Below, one piece after another: positions 10,931 to 25,529 of a DNA stretch of 64,000 nt. Under the pieces are notes generated by a model. It was given only the letters and a program-made list of their open reading frames with translations, was not told where the DNA came from and searched no databases. Where the stretch lies: positions 11,757,501 to 11,821,500 of the forward strand of contig JAVHKY010000054.1 of NCBI GenBank assembly GCA_035079385.1, written 5' to 3'. A program made the translations under genes and the position numbers. Numbering within the stretch: the first letter of the stretch is position 1; each line of letters begins with the position of its first letter. The stretch comes from Aspidiotus rigidus (taxonomy: Eukaryota; Arthropoda; Insecta; Hemiptera; Diaspididae).

Positions 10931-13900
10931 TGTTTCCCATAGCAACATTCGTTCTTTTCAACGTGGGGATGGTTAACGAACTGACGTTCGACTTAACGCG
11001 TTTCAAATTTTTCTAAATTAAAATAGAAAAATCTCAAAAATTACTTACCCGAATTTCAAAAAAATGACCCCTTATTCTGGTACACATACATATGAAACTT
11101 TAATACGCATAAATATTAATGAAATAAAAAAAAAGGATAGGTAGGCTATATGAATTTGAGTCAATGTTAAAATCGAGATCCATACCCTCCGAAACGCCGA
11201 CAAAACATTCTTTCGCGCTATTCAAACAGCGGCTTAACATGAGTCTCCTTTAGATGGAAGGTACATGAGAAATATGATGACTAATTGAAACGAATATCTA
11301 CTGGGATTTGCGTTGACTTGCATTTTTGTCAATCGCACTTTTTATCAGACTATTAATCAATAATTCACGTTCTTAAACAAAGTTACGGCAATGAGATGAA
11401 GGAGTGTGGACAGACATGAATGGAGCTGCCGGCAGCAATAAATTATGTCTAGAAAGCATAATATGGCTCTCTAAACTTCAATCATTGTAAAGCAACAACT
11501 GCTGCTCGAAGAATGCGCTGCTCTAGCCAAATAAGAGAATTTGAGACTTGGGTAGACATGGGAATGACAAAACGAGGCTTCACGTACCCCTAGATAAGGC
11601 TAGGGGACAAGATATGGTCAAAGCGACTGAATATTATTATTAACCTCCCTGATGACCAGTAATCAATACCTTGAATTCTGATTAATAAGACTAAACAAGC
11701 TCATAATTCTTCTCAGACGTGAATTCACTATTGAAGGAGTTAATTTCAAAACAATCAGCCGAAAAAAAAAGAAAGTAAGGAGTAAGACTTCATTGTCGAG
11801 GTCATAATGAAGATGAAAACATATGTGTACAACTTTGTAACATCTAAGTGAGAATTTTTCGAGTTGAAATATCCATGTCAAAGAGAAAACTCACAAAATA
11901 AAATTCGCGTTCGTCATATCTTGATGTCGCGAATATAAACGATCCCAGAAATAATAAAACTAAAGTAATTGTTTGGTATATTTTTTTTTTTCTTTTCAAG
12001 TAAGTTACTTATCCGGTAGTATTATTGTTTATTTTACTTCTGCCGTTGATATCTCGATTTCATAATTCATACAGAAGTTATATGCACGCGACTACCTTGC
12101 AATGCAGTTTCAAGTCTCAAGGTGGCTAGAAGAACCAATTTTAGTGCGATAATCAAAATACAAGTTCGAGGAGACTTGACAAAAAGTGACTATAATCAAC
12201 TCCACTACTGATTGAAGATATCAGAACATTCTCATTTTTTCCCCCGATTTCCTATTATTATCATTATCGGTACTTAACACGAGACGTTATTAGGTTCGCA
12301 GAATACGACCCGAAAAATTTTTTGAAATTGGTTTCGTACTTACCGAACATCTCCAACAAAAATTTCGATAGATTAAATTGATAGGGCGAAAACAATTGTC
12401 CTCTCTAACGAAGAAATCAATCAGGAAACACAATCGCCAATGCACAATAAAGAAATTGCACTGTTCCATAGTTTATGAATGCGTGTAGGTACTGAGAGAA
12501 CAAATTGAATTTTCAGCGATTGTGTGAATATCTGATTAGGTTTATTGAGATGAACTAATGTACCTACGTATTTCACGGTAGGCCTATTAGAGAGCTTCGA
12601 TGGAAACTTTTCTATCATACACATATATAGTATCGACTCTGAGGCGAAGTCCACAATAAATCTTGCATTCAAGATTAGGTATGACAAATTTGTCGAATAG
12701 GTACAAGGTTGGCAATAAAGTCTCGACGTTGCAAAAGTGCCTTTGAGGTTGAGGACATATAAAGATAACAATTTGAGAAATTTTCAAAATCCCTACATTC
12801 TTTCCTCCTTTTTCTTATTTACATTGTAAATTAGCCCATACTTAGTTGAACAATGAGACCAAGATAGATCTTCAAACCGAGGTACCAGTGACACATTACA
12901 AACTATTTTCTCGTTAGAATTCTAAAGATTGTAGAATGATAAATATTCGTCAATTAATATTCGTATTCAGTCTTATACTTAGTCATAGACATCTAAATCG
13001 TCATTATTCGCGAATTTTTCACGTGAGGAACGAATAGTCCTAAATATCATGTCAATACACATTACGTTGCTAATGAGCTCATTAAAGTTATCCTCAGTGT
13101 ATAAACCTGACGATTATGCAAGATTTACCGGACCCGAGAGGCCGGCAATGCTTTATTCGCGCACGTGTTTGCCTGAGCCGACAAGTATCCCGTACAACAT
13201 GAATATAATAGGGTAGTGCACGCGTAATTTGAACGGGGAAAAAAATTAATAATAATAACAGAACGATAAAAACGAACCTGATAATAGTGAAAAATACTAA
13301 TAAAAATGATAAAAGCACTAGTTACACTTGCACAATTTTTTACCCCACATTACAAGGTCGTTAGAGTATTTAAAAAATTTTACAACGTAAAGTTTGTCAA
13401 AAATTACACGCGTTAACGCACGATTTAAAGTGTAACAAAGAGTCGAACCAATTGAATATTCTAATGAAAAGAATCATCAACTCGTTTAAAAATGATACAG
13501 ACTACTTATGTACTTCATCTAGTACAATAACCGTAGTTTACAATCGTTTCTATACCTGCCCACCAGAGCTCGTGGCCGCTTTGAATTCTTGGTACTTCTT
13601 GACAAGTATACTATGAGAATGAAGACGTACGAATGGGTCCGGTTGGCTGGTCCCGCACCGACTCCAAACGTAAAGTTGCCTATAAGAATTCTAAACGTAC
13701 TTCCGTCATCATTCGCTAACGATGAATCGTTTGAGCATCCGAAACTCTCCTGTTTGAGCGGATTTTTCGATCGTAAAACGAAGATTTAGTGCATTCGTAT
13801 TATAGCTGTGAATGGAGAACCGAGTCCATTTCTCATAGCGATATTTTCAGAATTTCATCTCGCCCTCCGGGGTTCTTTTCTCATTTCGGAAAAACCGCAC

Positions 13901-14624
13901 GAAATGAGTAGATAAACAAGAAAGTCAAATATTATTATATTCACACCGAAGGGTAAAAATAAAAATTAGTATTATTCATAGCCCAAACTCATTTAAAGTA
14001 TTGGAAGTTGAGAAAGGAGTGAAACAAGTGCATACGACGAAAGAGAGCCCAAAAATGATAATGCGCCAAAGAACCTATCTATCTTGTGGGTGTTTTCAAC
14101 GTCCGTCGTATTTCTCGGAAATTATGAGCAGTAGATATCCTTGAAAGAAAGAGAGTGAGACTCTGACTCACTTTAAGCTTTTGAATAAATGTCGTATGTA
14201 CATGAACAGCAAATTATGACCCCAGGGTTCTGTTCTAGGTTTGGAGATTCAAGAAGATTTTGAATCCTTGAATAAATATAAATAAACAGTATAAGCTCTC
14301 ATGAAGAAATGTTTTGGCGCGAAGCCAAATTAATGAAGATCATTTTATTGTCTGTTCATAATTATGTCCTACGTATTCGAAATAATTTGAATTTTGACCC
14401 AAATTTAGGTCAGCGCTATACCTACGACTAAGTTACCTACTTGTAGTTAATCTATATTAGGCTATAAATACATCGATATAATGATAACATGCTAATCATA
14501 TCGATATATCGAATATAATTAATTTATGACTTCTATTTTATTGATAAAATTGATGAACCCTTTATGTCGCTTCCCTCGTTCAATCCCATTCCTACCTCAG
14601 TGTAAGCCCAGCACATTGAATGAA
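10931..14624. other. Mostly unique gene-free stretch
   Basis: I see no gene. Open frames such as 12421-12771 and 12587-12787 (reverse) and 13589-13789 (forward) lack domains, splice context and coding-like composition. A somewhat GC-richer patch at 13120-13230 with an E-box CACGTG could be regulatory, but no adjacent exon was found. This could be intron or intergenic sequence of a gene outside the window. Confidence 0.4.
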
Positions 14625-15180
14625 GGAGGTCCATTTTACCCCCCTTTCAGAATCTTGAGTTTGAACTTGCCTCAAGGAATTGTGCTCGATTCGTGCTGAA
14701 TTGTGCTGCAAAAATTACGTTTTGTGCTTGCCCTCTTTCAAAGATATACAAAAAAGTCTCTAGGGGGGGGGGGCTGGGGAAACGACAGCTCCCTTTTTGA
14801 AATTTTCAATTTTTTTGGGCAAAATGAATTGTACTTGATTTGTGTTAAATTGATATTTTACGTTCTGTGCTTCCTCCCCTCCCTCGGAATGGACGTAAGT
14901 TCGTCAAACAACAGCCCCCTTTCTTCCTCAAATTTTGCATTCTTGTCTCGCTGAATGGAATATGCCTAATTTGTGTTGAAATGCCCACATTTTACATTTT
15001 GCGCTCTCTACTTTCTTGAAATATTTACAATCTTCGGTGGGGGTACTGTGAAAACAATACCCTCCCCCCACTTTTTCTAATTTCGCTCTATGGGGCTTGA
15101 AATACTTTCGACCATCAAGCTATATGTTTGTGCAGAACTTGGAAAAATATTGACTTTCAATCTGGTGGAAACTGACCTAA

Positions 15181-15480
15181 CCTAATAAGGTAGGGTTTTT
15201 TTTTTTTTATTCATTCCAACCAGAAAATAATATAACAAACATAAGACACTAACAACTGAAAAAAAAAAAAAAAATGATAAAAAAATAATAATAGTAATAG
15301 AAAAAAAAAAAAAAAAGAAGATAAAAGAAATAAAGAAAGGAAGAAAGAAAGAAAGAAAGAAAAAAATGGGAAGATTTTTTTTTAAATAGTAATAATAGCA
15401 AAACATAGAAGAAGAATTTTTTAAGAATTCAGGGGGGAGAGGAAAAAAAAAAAAAAAGAAAAAAGGTTGGAGTAGAAGGT
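15181..15480. repeat. Low-complexity A/T and A/G tracts
   Basis: Successive poly-A runs, AATAATAGTAATAG and GAAAGAAAGAAAGAAAG tracts. Open frames here encode Phe-rich low-complexity peptide and are not genes. Confidence 0.9.
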
Positions 15481-15549
15481 GGTTACTAGGCCTTGCCTCG
15501 TCTTACACCGTATTTAAAAAAAAGAGAGTATACAGTTATTGTGAATAGT

Positions 15550-15786
15550 TTAAATGGTTAACGCTGGAGGGAGGTGAGAAATGAATTGTGCAAGGTGAGG
15601 GAATATTGCGAAATTTTCAACAGGTAGGAGATTGGTAGCTGTGACAGGTGTGGGAAGGTTAAGAGTCAAAATTTGTGAATATAAAATTTGTCTGATGGTT
15701 TCTAATTTTTTGCATTCAACAAAAATATGGTTAATGTTTCCTTGTAGAGGTTTGTAGAGGACATAAGTCGGAGTTGAACTTGACAA
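15550..15786 (-). pseudogene. LINE remnant: C-terminal fragment
   Basis: The reverse-strand frame contains GNINHIFVECKKLETIRQIL, which fits the conserved ..HI..EC......R.. segment after RNase H in jockey/CR1-like LINEs. The partner cysteines upstream are not recognisable. Only about 78 codons are open, so it is a relic. Confidence 0.5.
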
Positions 15787-15981
15787 AGTTCAACAAGAAA
15801 TTCAGGGAACCTGCTCTATGGGCAGAATTTAATTATGAACGCATTAAGAATTGAATTCAGAATTGGTGTCCCCTCCTATCATATGATAGCTTAATTGTTT
15901 CAAGTCATCCAGCCCTATGCCATATAACTTGGAATTTTCCTAGATCTGACTTTCATTACGAAAAAAAAAAAAAAAAACACA

Positions 15982-17957
<1,976 letters not shown>

Positions 17958-19585
17958 AGAAGGAAGATAAAAAATAAATTTTTCCCCCAATACCAAATTC
18001 TCTTTACGTTAGCAAACTTCTGCCTTTCTACCAGACAGTGGACAAAAAGTAATACATATTTTTTAAAGAAAAACTATAGAACAGATTCCCTCTTAGAATA
18101 TTGACCTTCAAGTTGTATTCAATAGAATGCGAATTTGAAAGAATTCCAATTTTCAAGCTGTAGGAGAGAAAATTGGAAAAATTTTGACTTTGGTGATAGT
18201 TACAAATTTTCAATTTAATTATCAATCAAAATTTAATTTGTCCCATGGTACAGATTTCCTGCGTATCTTGCCAAACTTTGTCAGACAAGCCGTCTATGGC
18301 AAAATAAATTCTTCCTCCACTCCACCAAAATGGGGTTCAGATTGTGAAATATCAGACCGTTTTTGAATATTTTAAATTTTTATCTGGCAAAATAAATTGT
18401 ACTCGATTTGTGCTGAATTGTGCCGCGAATTTTACGTTTTGTGCCTCCTCCCCTCCTTTAGAAAGAGATTCTGTTTGTCAAGTATCAGCACCCTCCCCCC
18501 CCCCACCTTTTCTGAAATTTTGTTGGCTAAATGAATTGCGCTCAATGTGTGCTGAATTGTGCTTCAGGTGTTATGTTTTGTGCTCCTCCCTACTCAAGAC
18601 ATGCACAAAAGTCTTATAAGGTGAGCTTGTGAAACTGTAGAGAACTCCTTTTTTTGTTCCAAGTTTTGAATTATTATCAGGCTGAATGAATTGAGCTCGA
18701 CGTTTGCTCCGTTGTTCTGAAAATTTTTGCCCTTCTCCACAATCGGGGCCAATCTTAATTACCCCCTTTATTGGATTAAGAATCTTCATTTGGCCTAATG
18801 AATTGTGCTGCAAATATTACATTTCCGTTCCCACCCCATTTTAAAGATATCGATCGACAAAAGTCTTGACGTAAAATTATAAAACTTTGAAGATCCTCCT
18901 TTTTTTTTTCAAATTTCAGATTTCTATCTGTCAAAATAAATTTTACTCGATTTGTGCTGAATTGTGTTGCATATTTTACGTTTTGTGCTTTCACCCCATC
19001 TCCTTAATCAGGGTAAGTTTGCAAGACAACGGCTCCTCCTTTTTGAATTTTAAACATAAAACAGGCTAAATAAATTATTCTCGATTTAGGCTCAAATACA
19101 TGCAGCAATGTTCGCGTTTTCTTGCGTTTACTTCTGCAAAAATGTGTACAAATGTCTTGACAGGAAAGATCCTGAAAAACGAGCACAAGCACGGTTCAGC
19201 ACAAATCGAGTACAATTCAAAAAGCTCATTTCAAATTTAAATTTTGAAAAAGAGGAGGCTGTCGTTTCAGCAGCCCCCAGAGACTTCTTTGAAAATCTTG
19301 AGGAGAGGGCAAGCACAAAAAGTAAAATTCGCGGTACAATTCAGCACAAATCGAGCACAATTCATTTTGCCAAAAAAAAAAAAGTTGAAAATTTCAAAAA
19401 AATACGGGGCTATCGTTTCACCAGATCCCCCCGCCCCTTAGAGACTTTTTTGTATATCTTTGGAAGCGAGTAAATACAAAGCATAATTTTTGCAGCACAA
19501 TTCGGCACAAATCAAGCACAATTCCTTGAGACAAGTTCAAACTCAAGATTCTGAAAGGGGGACGGGGGCGGTGAAATGGACCTCC

Positions 19586-20090
19586 TAGTATACGCGTAAT
19601 ATGGAGCTAGCTACAAGACTAGTATAGAATCAACTAGGCCTAAAAAGCTATTTGAAGGCCGACTAGAAGTCTCGTACAATATCAATACAAACTAAGTGAA
19701 ACTTTAGTATCAAGCTACATAGTATAAAAGGGACGGCTTCCTTAACAAAGTTAAACTTGGAACACAAGGAACCTATTCTAGGGGTCCACTTGGTTTTGGT
19801 CTTTCGGTGTAATTGATTTCGGAATTGAAATCTCGAAGAGTATAAATTTCCCTATCCTATAACATATATCATGGCTCAAAAGTCAAAATTTTAACTTTCA
19901 TCTGCGGGGTTTTGGAAAAAAAGGCCGCCGGCCGGCCGGCAAAGCTTGAAAAAATTTCGACTCTCGAGCTGTTTATAGTAGAAGGGGGACTGAGAAAAAT
20001 TTCGATTCTCAGCTACATATGATAGGTGGGACACTTGAAAAAATTTCGACTCCGACCCGTAATATATGATTGGAGAGGGGACTTATGGTG
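19586..20090 (+). repeat. CAGGGAACC family fragment with degraded satellite units
   Basis: Contains GGACGGCTTCCTTAAC and a GGAACACAAGGAACCTATTC version of the terminal motif (about 19732-19785). Satellite words follow (CTCGAGCTGTTTATAGTAG, TTTCGACTC, GACTTATGG). A GC-rich GCCGCCGGCCGGCCGGC patch sits at about 19923-19939. Confidence 0.5.
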
Positions 20091-22026
20091 TCTGAAGCAT
20101 TGCATATGTGGCTCGTTGAAGGAGCGAAACCAATTGCTGTACAAAGCATTGCGTGTCTAGTGTAAGAATCCATCCAGCTAAAGGATCTGACCGGACGTAA
20201 CTCCAAAAATAATTACCTGTCAAAATGCCGGAACAGCCTGCTCTTGGTGGGTGGAACCAACTTTAGAACACCTTCAGCCAATCATCTAGAACTGTAAAAG
20301 ACTCGGTTGAGTTCTCTTCCGACATAACCAATATCATAAACAAACATTTCAGTGCACAAGTATCCTCACGTCCAAAATGCATTCGTTAGTCCCTTCAGCG
20401 AGACAAACTACTGAGCTATTAACCAAATGAGTGACGAGTCCCCACAACGCAACGGGCTACAGCGGCATCCCACCACAAGGAGGAACCTAAACGCTCTCAC
20501 CCTAACTAAGGTTGGCTAGCCTCAGCTTCGGATCTGCGTTTTCAGCCCTCGGCGCCACCTCAAATGGTATCCCACCTATCAGCCGAGAATCTACCGTCTG
20601 ATTGGTGCTACAACACTCACCAGCATGGCACCCATAAAACAATTCTCCCTCAGAAGTCTCCTCCAGCATCCCACCAGAGGAAAAACTAGAAATTGATACT
20701 GTCAACACGGTCCACAAGTTGGGCCATCTCCAACCACGTTGAAGACTACAGACAAGACTTGTTCTCCTCTCAAACTTGATCCACAGGTGCGCTTCTGCGC
20801 TTCATCTGAAGAGAATCCTAAATGAACCACTGCGTAGGTACTTTACGCTCAACCAGTTTAGACCATTTCTCAGTACTCGCGACTCGAATGATTTTCTGCG
20901 GGTTTTGCAGCTTTCCTTCGGTTTACTCTTTGAGTACTGTGGAGTGTTTTTCCATTACGTCTTGCCGTAACTTAGTGGACCGAATTGATTCGATCAATTT
21001 CATTGGAACAGCTAGAAAATAAGAGGCCTACGATGAAAGCAGACTGCTGCGATCTGGATATAAAACGATTTTCAAGATGGTAAGAAAACGAAACAATTCA
21101 AGGAGAACCTCGAGCAAGTCAGAAAAAACTCTTGAGAACGATAAACTTCATTTGGAGTAGAAGGTAATCGACAAGAGTTGATATTGAAACGAGAGCAGAA
21201 TGTGGATAGGTAATAATGTGAATTAAATTTCATTTTTAAAAATAAAATAGACTATAGATTGCATTAGCCATCTGGACCTAATAGGCCTACTTTATTCAAG
21301 TGAAGTATTCGAGCAGGAAGAACAATGACCTGAAATTATCGATAGTTCCAATAATAAAAATTTCATACGAAAACTACATCCAACCACTTGAAACCGATTT
21401 TATGTAGTTCATAACCGTAAGTTATATCATCATGGCGAGTGTTTAACTCTAAAATGCGAAATTTATTTCGGGTCATATTTCTGCATTCGTTCTTCCAATT
21501 AAATCCTAATACAAGACTTATTGAAACATGAGTAATATTTTGAACTTGAGTAATGACCTACACGATTCCTTAATCAAAAAGTGGATACTTCTAAAAACAA
21601 TGACACTTACTTTTTTATTTGACTGTTACACAGATTCATAAGATACGGTAATGTAAGTCAGAACGATTTCGCGATCAATATTAATAAAATTCTGAGTCGT
21701 GTCAAGACGAGAACACTTGATAAAATATGACATGTATTAAATCACAGGGAAAATAAGTACTCAGCACAGGAAATTAATGACTCAAAAGGTATAATAAACA
21801 TTTCCGGAGAATATAAATAAAGTAAAATATATCAATCGACAGTAATATGAATGAATCAAACGAGAAATGAAATTTTGAACTACTTAATAAACATGATGCA
21901 CATGACAAAAATACATTTTACGCGTCATGCAACTAAAATAAATGGCACATGGAAAAAAATTTGAATAAATGAATTTTGAAGAAATATTTATTGCAAAAGT
22001 AAAGCTCGCTTCGAGAGTGTAGGGCG
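20091..22026. other. Gene-free stretch; GC-richer block at 20100-20720
   Basis: 20090-20165 (GAAGCATTGCATATGTGGCTC) matches 55910-55975 and 63950-63990, so it is a recurrent module next to the satellites. 20200-20720 is GC-richer than its surroundings and carries a 71-codon reverse ORF (20502-20717) with CHAGECC but no domain I know. It could be a retroelement relic. 20720-22020 shows no recognisable feature. Confidence 0.35.
21987..21992 (-). terminator. Candidate poly-A signal for the 72-aa ORF
   Basis: TTTATT on the + strand reads AATAAA on the - strand, 35 bp after the stop codon of the small ORF. Confidence 0.4.
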
Positions 22027-22245
22027 TCAACGTTTCCTCTTGCACCCTGTCGGTGTATTTTTGGCAGCCGGAGGAACTTGGACAAGATGCAGGCGGATCT
22101 GCATACCTTCTTTCGACTCGAACTTCACTTTTTCAATCCAAATACAGTTTCCTTTCCTTGAACGTTTCGGTTTCGGTTCACCATCATCACTTGATTCATC
22201 AAGTGACTCGTCGTCGTAAAAATCGGGGACAAATGTAACACTCAT
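22027..22245 (-). CDS. Putative small protein, 72 aa, function unknown
   Basis: The reverse-strand ORF begins at an ATG at 22245 and ends in TGA at 22029-22027. The product starts MSVTFVPDFYDDESLDESSD, has an acidic first third, a basic KPKRSRK patch, a mid-region with IEKVKFESKEGMQIRLHL, and ends KRKR, so two nuclear-localisation-like patches are visible. A canonical AATAAA sits about 35 bp past the stop (21992-21987). A pyrimidine-rich run ending in ATTTTAG upstream looks like a 3' splice site, which would make this the last exon of a gene with a non-coding first exon. I do not recognise a family. It lies about 660 bp downstream of the heme oxygenase stop, on the same strand, and could alternatively be chance ORF in its 3' flank. 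Confidence 0.35.
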   Translation of the reverse strand: MSVTFVPDFYDDESLDESSDDGEPKPKRSRKGNCIWIEKVKFESKEGMQIRLHLVQVPPAAKNTPTGCKRKR

Positions 22246-22907
22246 AATAAGTATAAGAATTCCAATCAATGGGTTCGATATTCAAGTACTAAAATTGGAC
22301 GATAAGGAAGAAGAGAAACACTTGATTATGCATGCACCGTAAGTGCACGTATGGAAGAATAGAATGAATGAAGTTTCGTAATGTTGTCAGAATAAATTGT
22401 TGTAGACCACCCAACTATCTGTGATTACTCACATGTAGAGAGAGAAAAAAAAAATAAAAAAGAGATTACTATTATTAATTACTTTCTCGTTTTCAGTGAC
22501 TAAAAATGACGTTTTTATTCACTACATTCTCGTGCATTAGATATCCTGCGATTTTGGTTTGAAATTATGTTCAACGTACTCTTTCTCCTGCGCACTTTCC
22601 ATTCGTATCATGGGCATTTAAATATTTCCCATAAAATATCTGCTGACAACAATATTGAGAAACAGATATTCTTCAATGTCAATTTCTATCAGTTTCGTTT
22701 GAAGAGATAAGAAGGAGGAGGCAGTTGGGATCTCGAGTACACTATCTTTTCCCCTTTAATTCTCAATGACAGCAAAATTAGTTGGCAGAGAAGCCTCAAT
22801 AAATTTGAAAAAGAGATACGTCTACAAAACCAATGTAAAATTCACTGCTTTATCGCCGACGGAAAATTATCAAGCAAATAGATTCATGCAGTAACACCGA
22901 CTATTAC

Positions 22908-23766
22908 TCAGTTTTCCGAATTCTCAATTTGTTCCTTCTCACTAGAAAAATACCAATATGCTACAAAAGCGGAGACTAAAGCCACACTTACGTAAGTAAA
23001 ACTTCTCGCTATCCTAAATACAACAGAATTGGCTGAATTAACACTTCGAATTATATCACAGTTAAGCTTGAACACGGTAACACTTTCTTCGAGAAGCTTG
23101 TTTTTCGTTCGCTCATCCATATCACGTGCAATATCGTTCATAGTCTCTTTGATAAATTTCTTCAAATACGAGACAATCTCAGCATCGAAATCAACAACCG
23201 AACTCACGTTCGAGTATTTTGAAAATGCCATTAATTTCTGCTTTCTCCGCAGAATTCTTCCCCCAGATAGAAGGCCTAGATACAAGTGGTAAATATAAGG
23301 TATGAGTAGATCCGTATCTGATTCTCGCAAGTTTTCCAAATGGGTAATGTACTTTTGAACACATTCTCGGAGCGGATTTTCATCTTTCCATTTCGGACCA
23401 TAATACAGCTGAAGGTCGGCTTCAAAATACGACGTTCGCATTAAATCTGGATTGTAGAACTTATTGACGTTGGTATAGTCTGTGTTTTCCATGCAGTTTT
23501 CCAAAAATTTGAATACTTCGTAGAATACCAATAATCCTTCAGCCCATACTCGGTCGTCGATAATTCCTGAAAAGTCGAAGAAAAAGAGAACAATTTTTCG
23601 TAAATTCATGAGTGTCGAGTTAAATGAATTCGTGAATCAATGCTCACATCATGCACTCACCAATGACGAATTTTGACTGAACCAAGGAATCGCTCAGATT
23701 ATGAATTTGTCTAGTTTTCCTCCGCATCAAAGTGGTAAATTCAGTTTCTGAAGAAGACTCTTCCAT
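22908..23766 (-). CDS. Ho: Heme oxygenase (tail-anchored)
   Basis: Heme oxygenase opens heme to biliverdin, iron and CO using NADPH-P450 reductase electrons, normally on the ER face. Two exons: 23766-23661 (35 codons plus one base) and 23566-22908, joined by a GTGAGT..TTTTCAG intron of 94 bp. The joined product is 254 residues, typical for the family. Visible are the proximal-helix histidine in TRQIHNLSD (residue 22), FYEVFKFLE, YGPKW, and the distal-helix signature HLYLGLLSGGRILRRK. A C-terminal hydrophobic segment (SFTYVSVALVSAFVAYWYF) just before the charged tail is a tail anchor. Oddity: the usual YLGDLSGG has Leu in place of the catalytic Asp (Asp140 of human HO-1). The start is the first ATG in frame with the exon-1 sequence. 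It is divergently arranged with the COMM-domain gene. Confidence 0.93.
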
Positions 23767-24161
23767 CCTGGAAATCTAAAATAATAACAAGAGGACGCTT
23801 TTAGATTTTTATTTCAAGGAATAAAGCTGCTTCTATTTTCACAGAATTCATCAGGATGAGAAATCAAGAACACTACGAGAGATGAGATGAAACCAAACTG
23901 CTGAACTTTTAGCTTCCCTTCCCTTGTTCATCGGTGCCGGAATCAATTTTCTTATCATTGTTATCAGTCCTAAACAATTATTTCTTATCAGCACCTGTAA
24001 ACCTACGGAAACATAATTTTTCGCCAGAACGTCAGGTTTTTCGAATTTTGGTCATCGTTTTTAAGCCATTTCAAGTTAGTTTCTATAGTTTTCATTTTTG
24101 ATAGGATGTAACTTTGGAAAAATCTCCAATTTTTTCTGGTCGATACACCGTTTTCGTCAAG
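23767..24161. promoter_or_regulatory. Shared intergenic region between divergent genes
   Basis: The heme oxygenase start (23766, -) and the COMM gene's probable start (24162, +) are about 395 bp apart, head-to-head, so this segment must hold both core promoters unless further upstream exons exist. No clear TATA box or CRE palindrome is seen. TTTTCATTTTTGATAG at 24089-24104 could be a 3' splice site for an additional upstream exon of the + gene. Confidence 0.4.
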
Positions 24162-24592
24162 ATGTCAGAATCGGGAGCAAATATCTCACGCGAGAAACAA
24201 AAAGTCATTATTCTCACCGAAAAAGATAAAAACGTTTCGGAGACTGTTGCAAAACAGAATTTTCCCAGAGTGAGTACTGTTCGGTTATTTTCAACTTGTG
24301 TCGCAGAATACATAAAGAGGTTTTATACTCGTAGTAATGTGTAAATATTCGTTTATTGTAGGTTGAAAACGTTAATTGGGTGATCAATGTAACTACCGCT
24401 ACCGATAAGAAACAAGATATAATGGAACCTCATGCGCTCTTGCGTTTACATTTGAAAGATCAAGTTACCAATACAACAAGTATTACTACAATGGATTTTA
24501 ATGAAAACGAATGTGTAAAGTTTTACGAATTATTGGAAGATATTCAAGAGAAATTGGACGACACGTACAAAGAGGAGAGTAATCCCTCGTGA
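24162..24592 (+). CDS. COMM domain-containing protein (short form)
   Basis: COMM proteins assemble into the Commander complex (endosomal recycling) and can modulate NF-kB. Two exons: 24162-24269 and 24362-24592, with a 92-bp GTGAGT..GTAG intron in phase 0, giving 112 residues. Exon 2 carries the COMM domain: VENVNWVINV at its start (the conserved V..v.W...V pattern), a Pro in EPHALLRLHL, an acidic and aromatic mid-region, and a C-terminal amphipathic helix FYELLEDIQEKLD. The N-terminal helical domain of full-length COMMDs is absent, so it resembles COMMD6-like short members, or an upstream exon is missed. The frame is open back to 24105, where it meets a possible splice acceptor. The start at 24162 is chosen as the first ATG. 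The particular COMMD number cannot be decided. Confidence 0.65.
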
Positions 24593-24746
24593 TTTCTTTT
24601 GTGATTTTTGAGAGTCCCTGCGAGCAACAAACTATCGTATTTTATCGAGTATTAAGTGAATTGTCGTATTTTTGGAGCATAGACTAACGCCATATTCATA
24701 CATTTTTCTCGAATTAGAAATTATTGCTGATCTCTATCATCCCTCG

Positions 24747-24752
24747 AATAAA
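24747..24752 (+). terminator. Poly-A signal of the COMM-domain gene
   Basis: AATAAA 155 bp after the stop codon; the first canonical signal downstream. Confidence 0.6.
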
Positions 24753-25529
24753 ACAATTTCATTCCGTAAAATTAATAAGTAGATTGTCATTTCTCGAGAA
24801 CAATATTCATATTAAATGCCTCATAGAGGAAAATACTACTTAAGCTATACTTCTCTGTACTGGCATATGATGAAATAATTTTAAGAGACAAATTATTAGA
24901 CGCTTGGGGGGTGAATATTTCAATTCCATCGATTTACTATTGGAAAGTAGTAAACCTAATGTGCCTGTAAAATAATGAAATCACAATCTTATTCTATTCC
25001 TTACCTTACTGTCAGCTTCTTTCCGTCGATATCTTGAATGAGGTATAGAAAGTTTTCTTTTAGAAGATTATCTATTTACAGTATAACCAGCGGCTACGCC
25101 GGCCGTCTGCGGTACCCTGGCCGTTAGCAGTTGAGGTGGCACATATAAAAGAAGACTTTTCTCTGATTATTAAGAACTATTATCGATTTGTTGAATACTC
25201 ACCGGACGTAATATAAAACCAGTGATATCCGAAAATCGGATAAAAATACATAATATTTAAGAAAAAATGAGAGGAAGAAGAAAACCGATGCAGCAAAAAT
25301 AGAATCATGCGTACACCGTGGCTCGCGAGGAAAGAACTTTTTTTTCGCCTTCATTTTATTTTTTGTTGGTTGAGTCCTCATTGATTACGGGCACGGTGTA
25401 GTCATTGTAACAATATGCACAGCGTAGAACAGATCAGAAAAAAAAATAATAATAAAAACTATTGTAAAAGAGAATGTTGTTTCTGTGTAAATTTTTCATC
25501 GAAATTGAAGAAATTTCGTAATGTTTCTC

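Noticed and set aside
10742..11006. Three overlapping reverse ORFs with Gly/Phe runs
   Set aside because: Created by the G/C and A homopolymers of the small MITE.
12421..12787. Two overlapping reverse ORFs of 116 and 66 codons
   Set aside because: Different frames of the same AT-rich text, with no recognisable motif or gene context.
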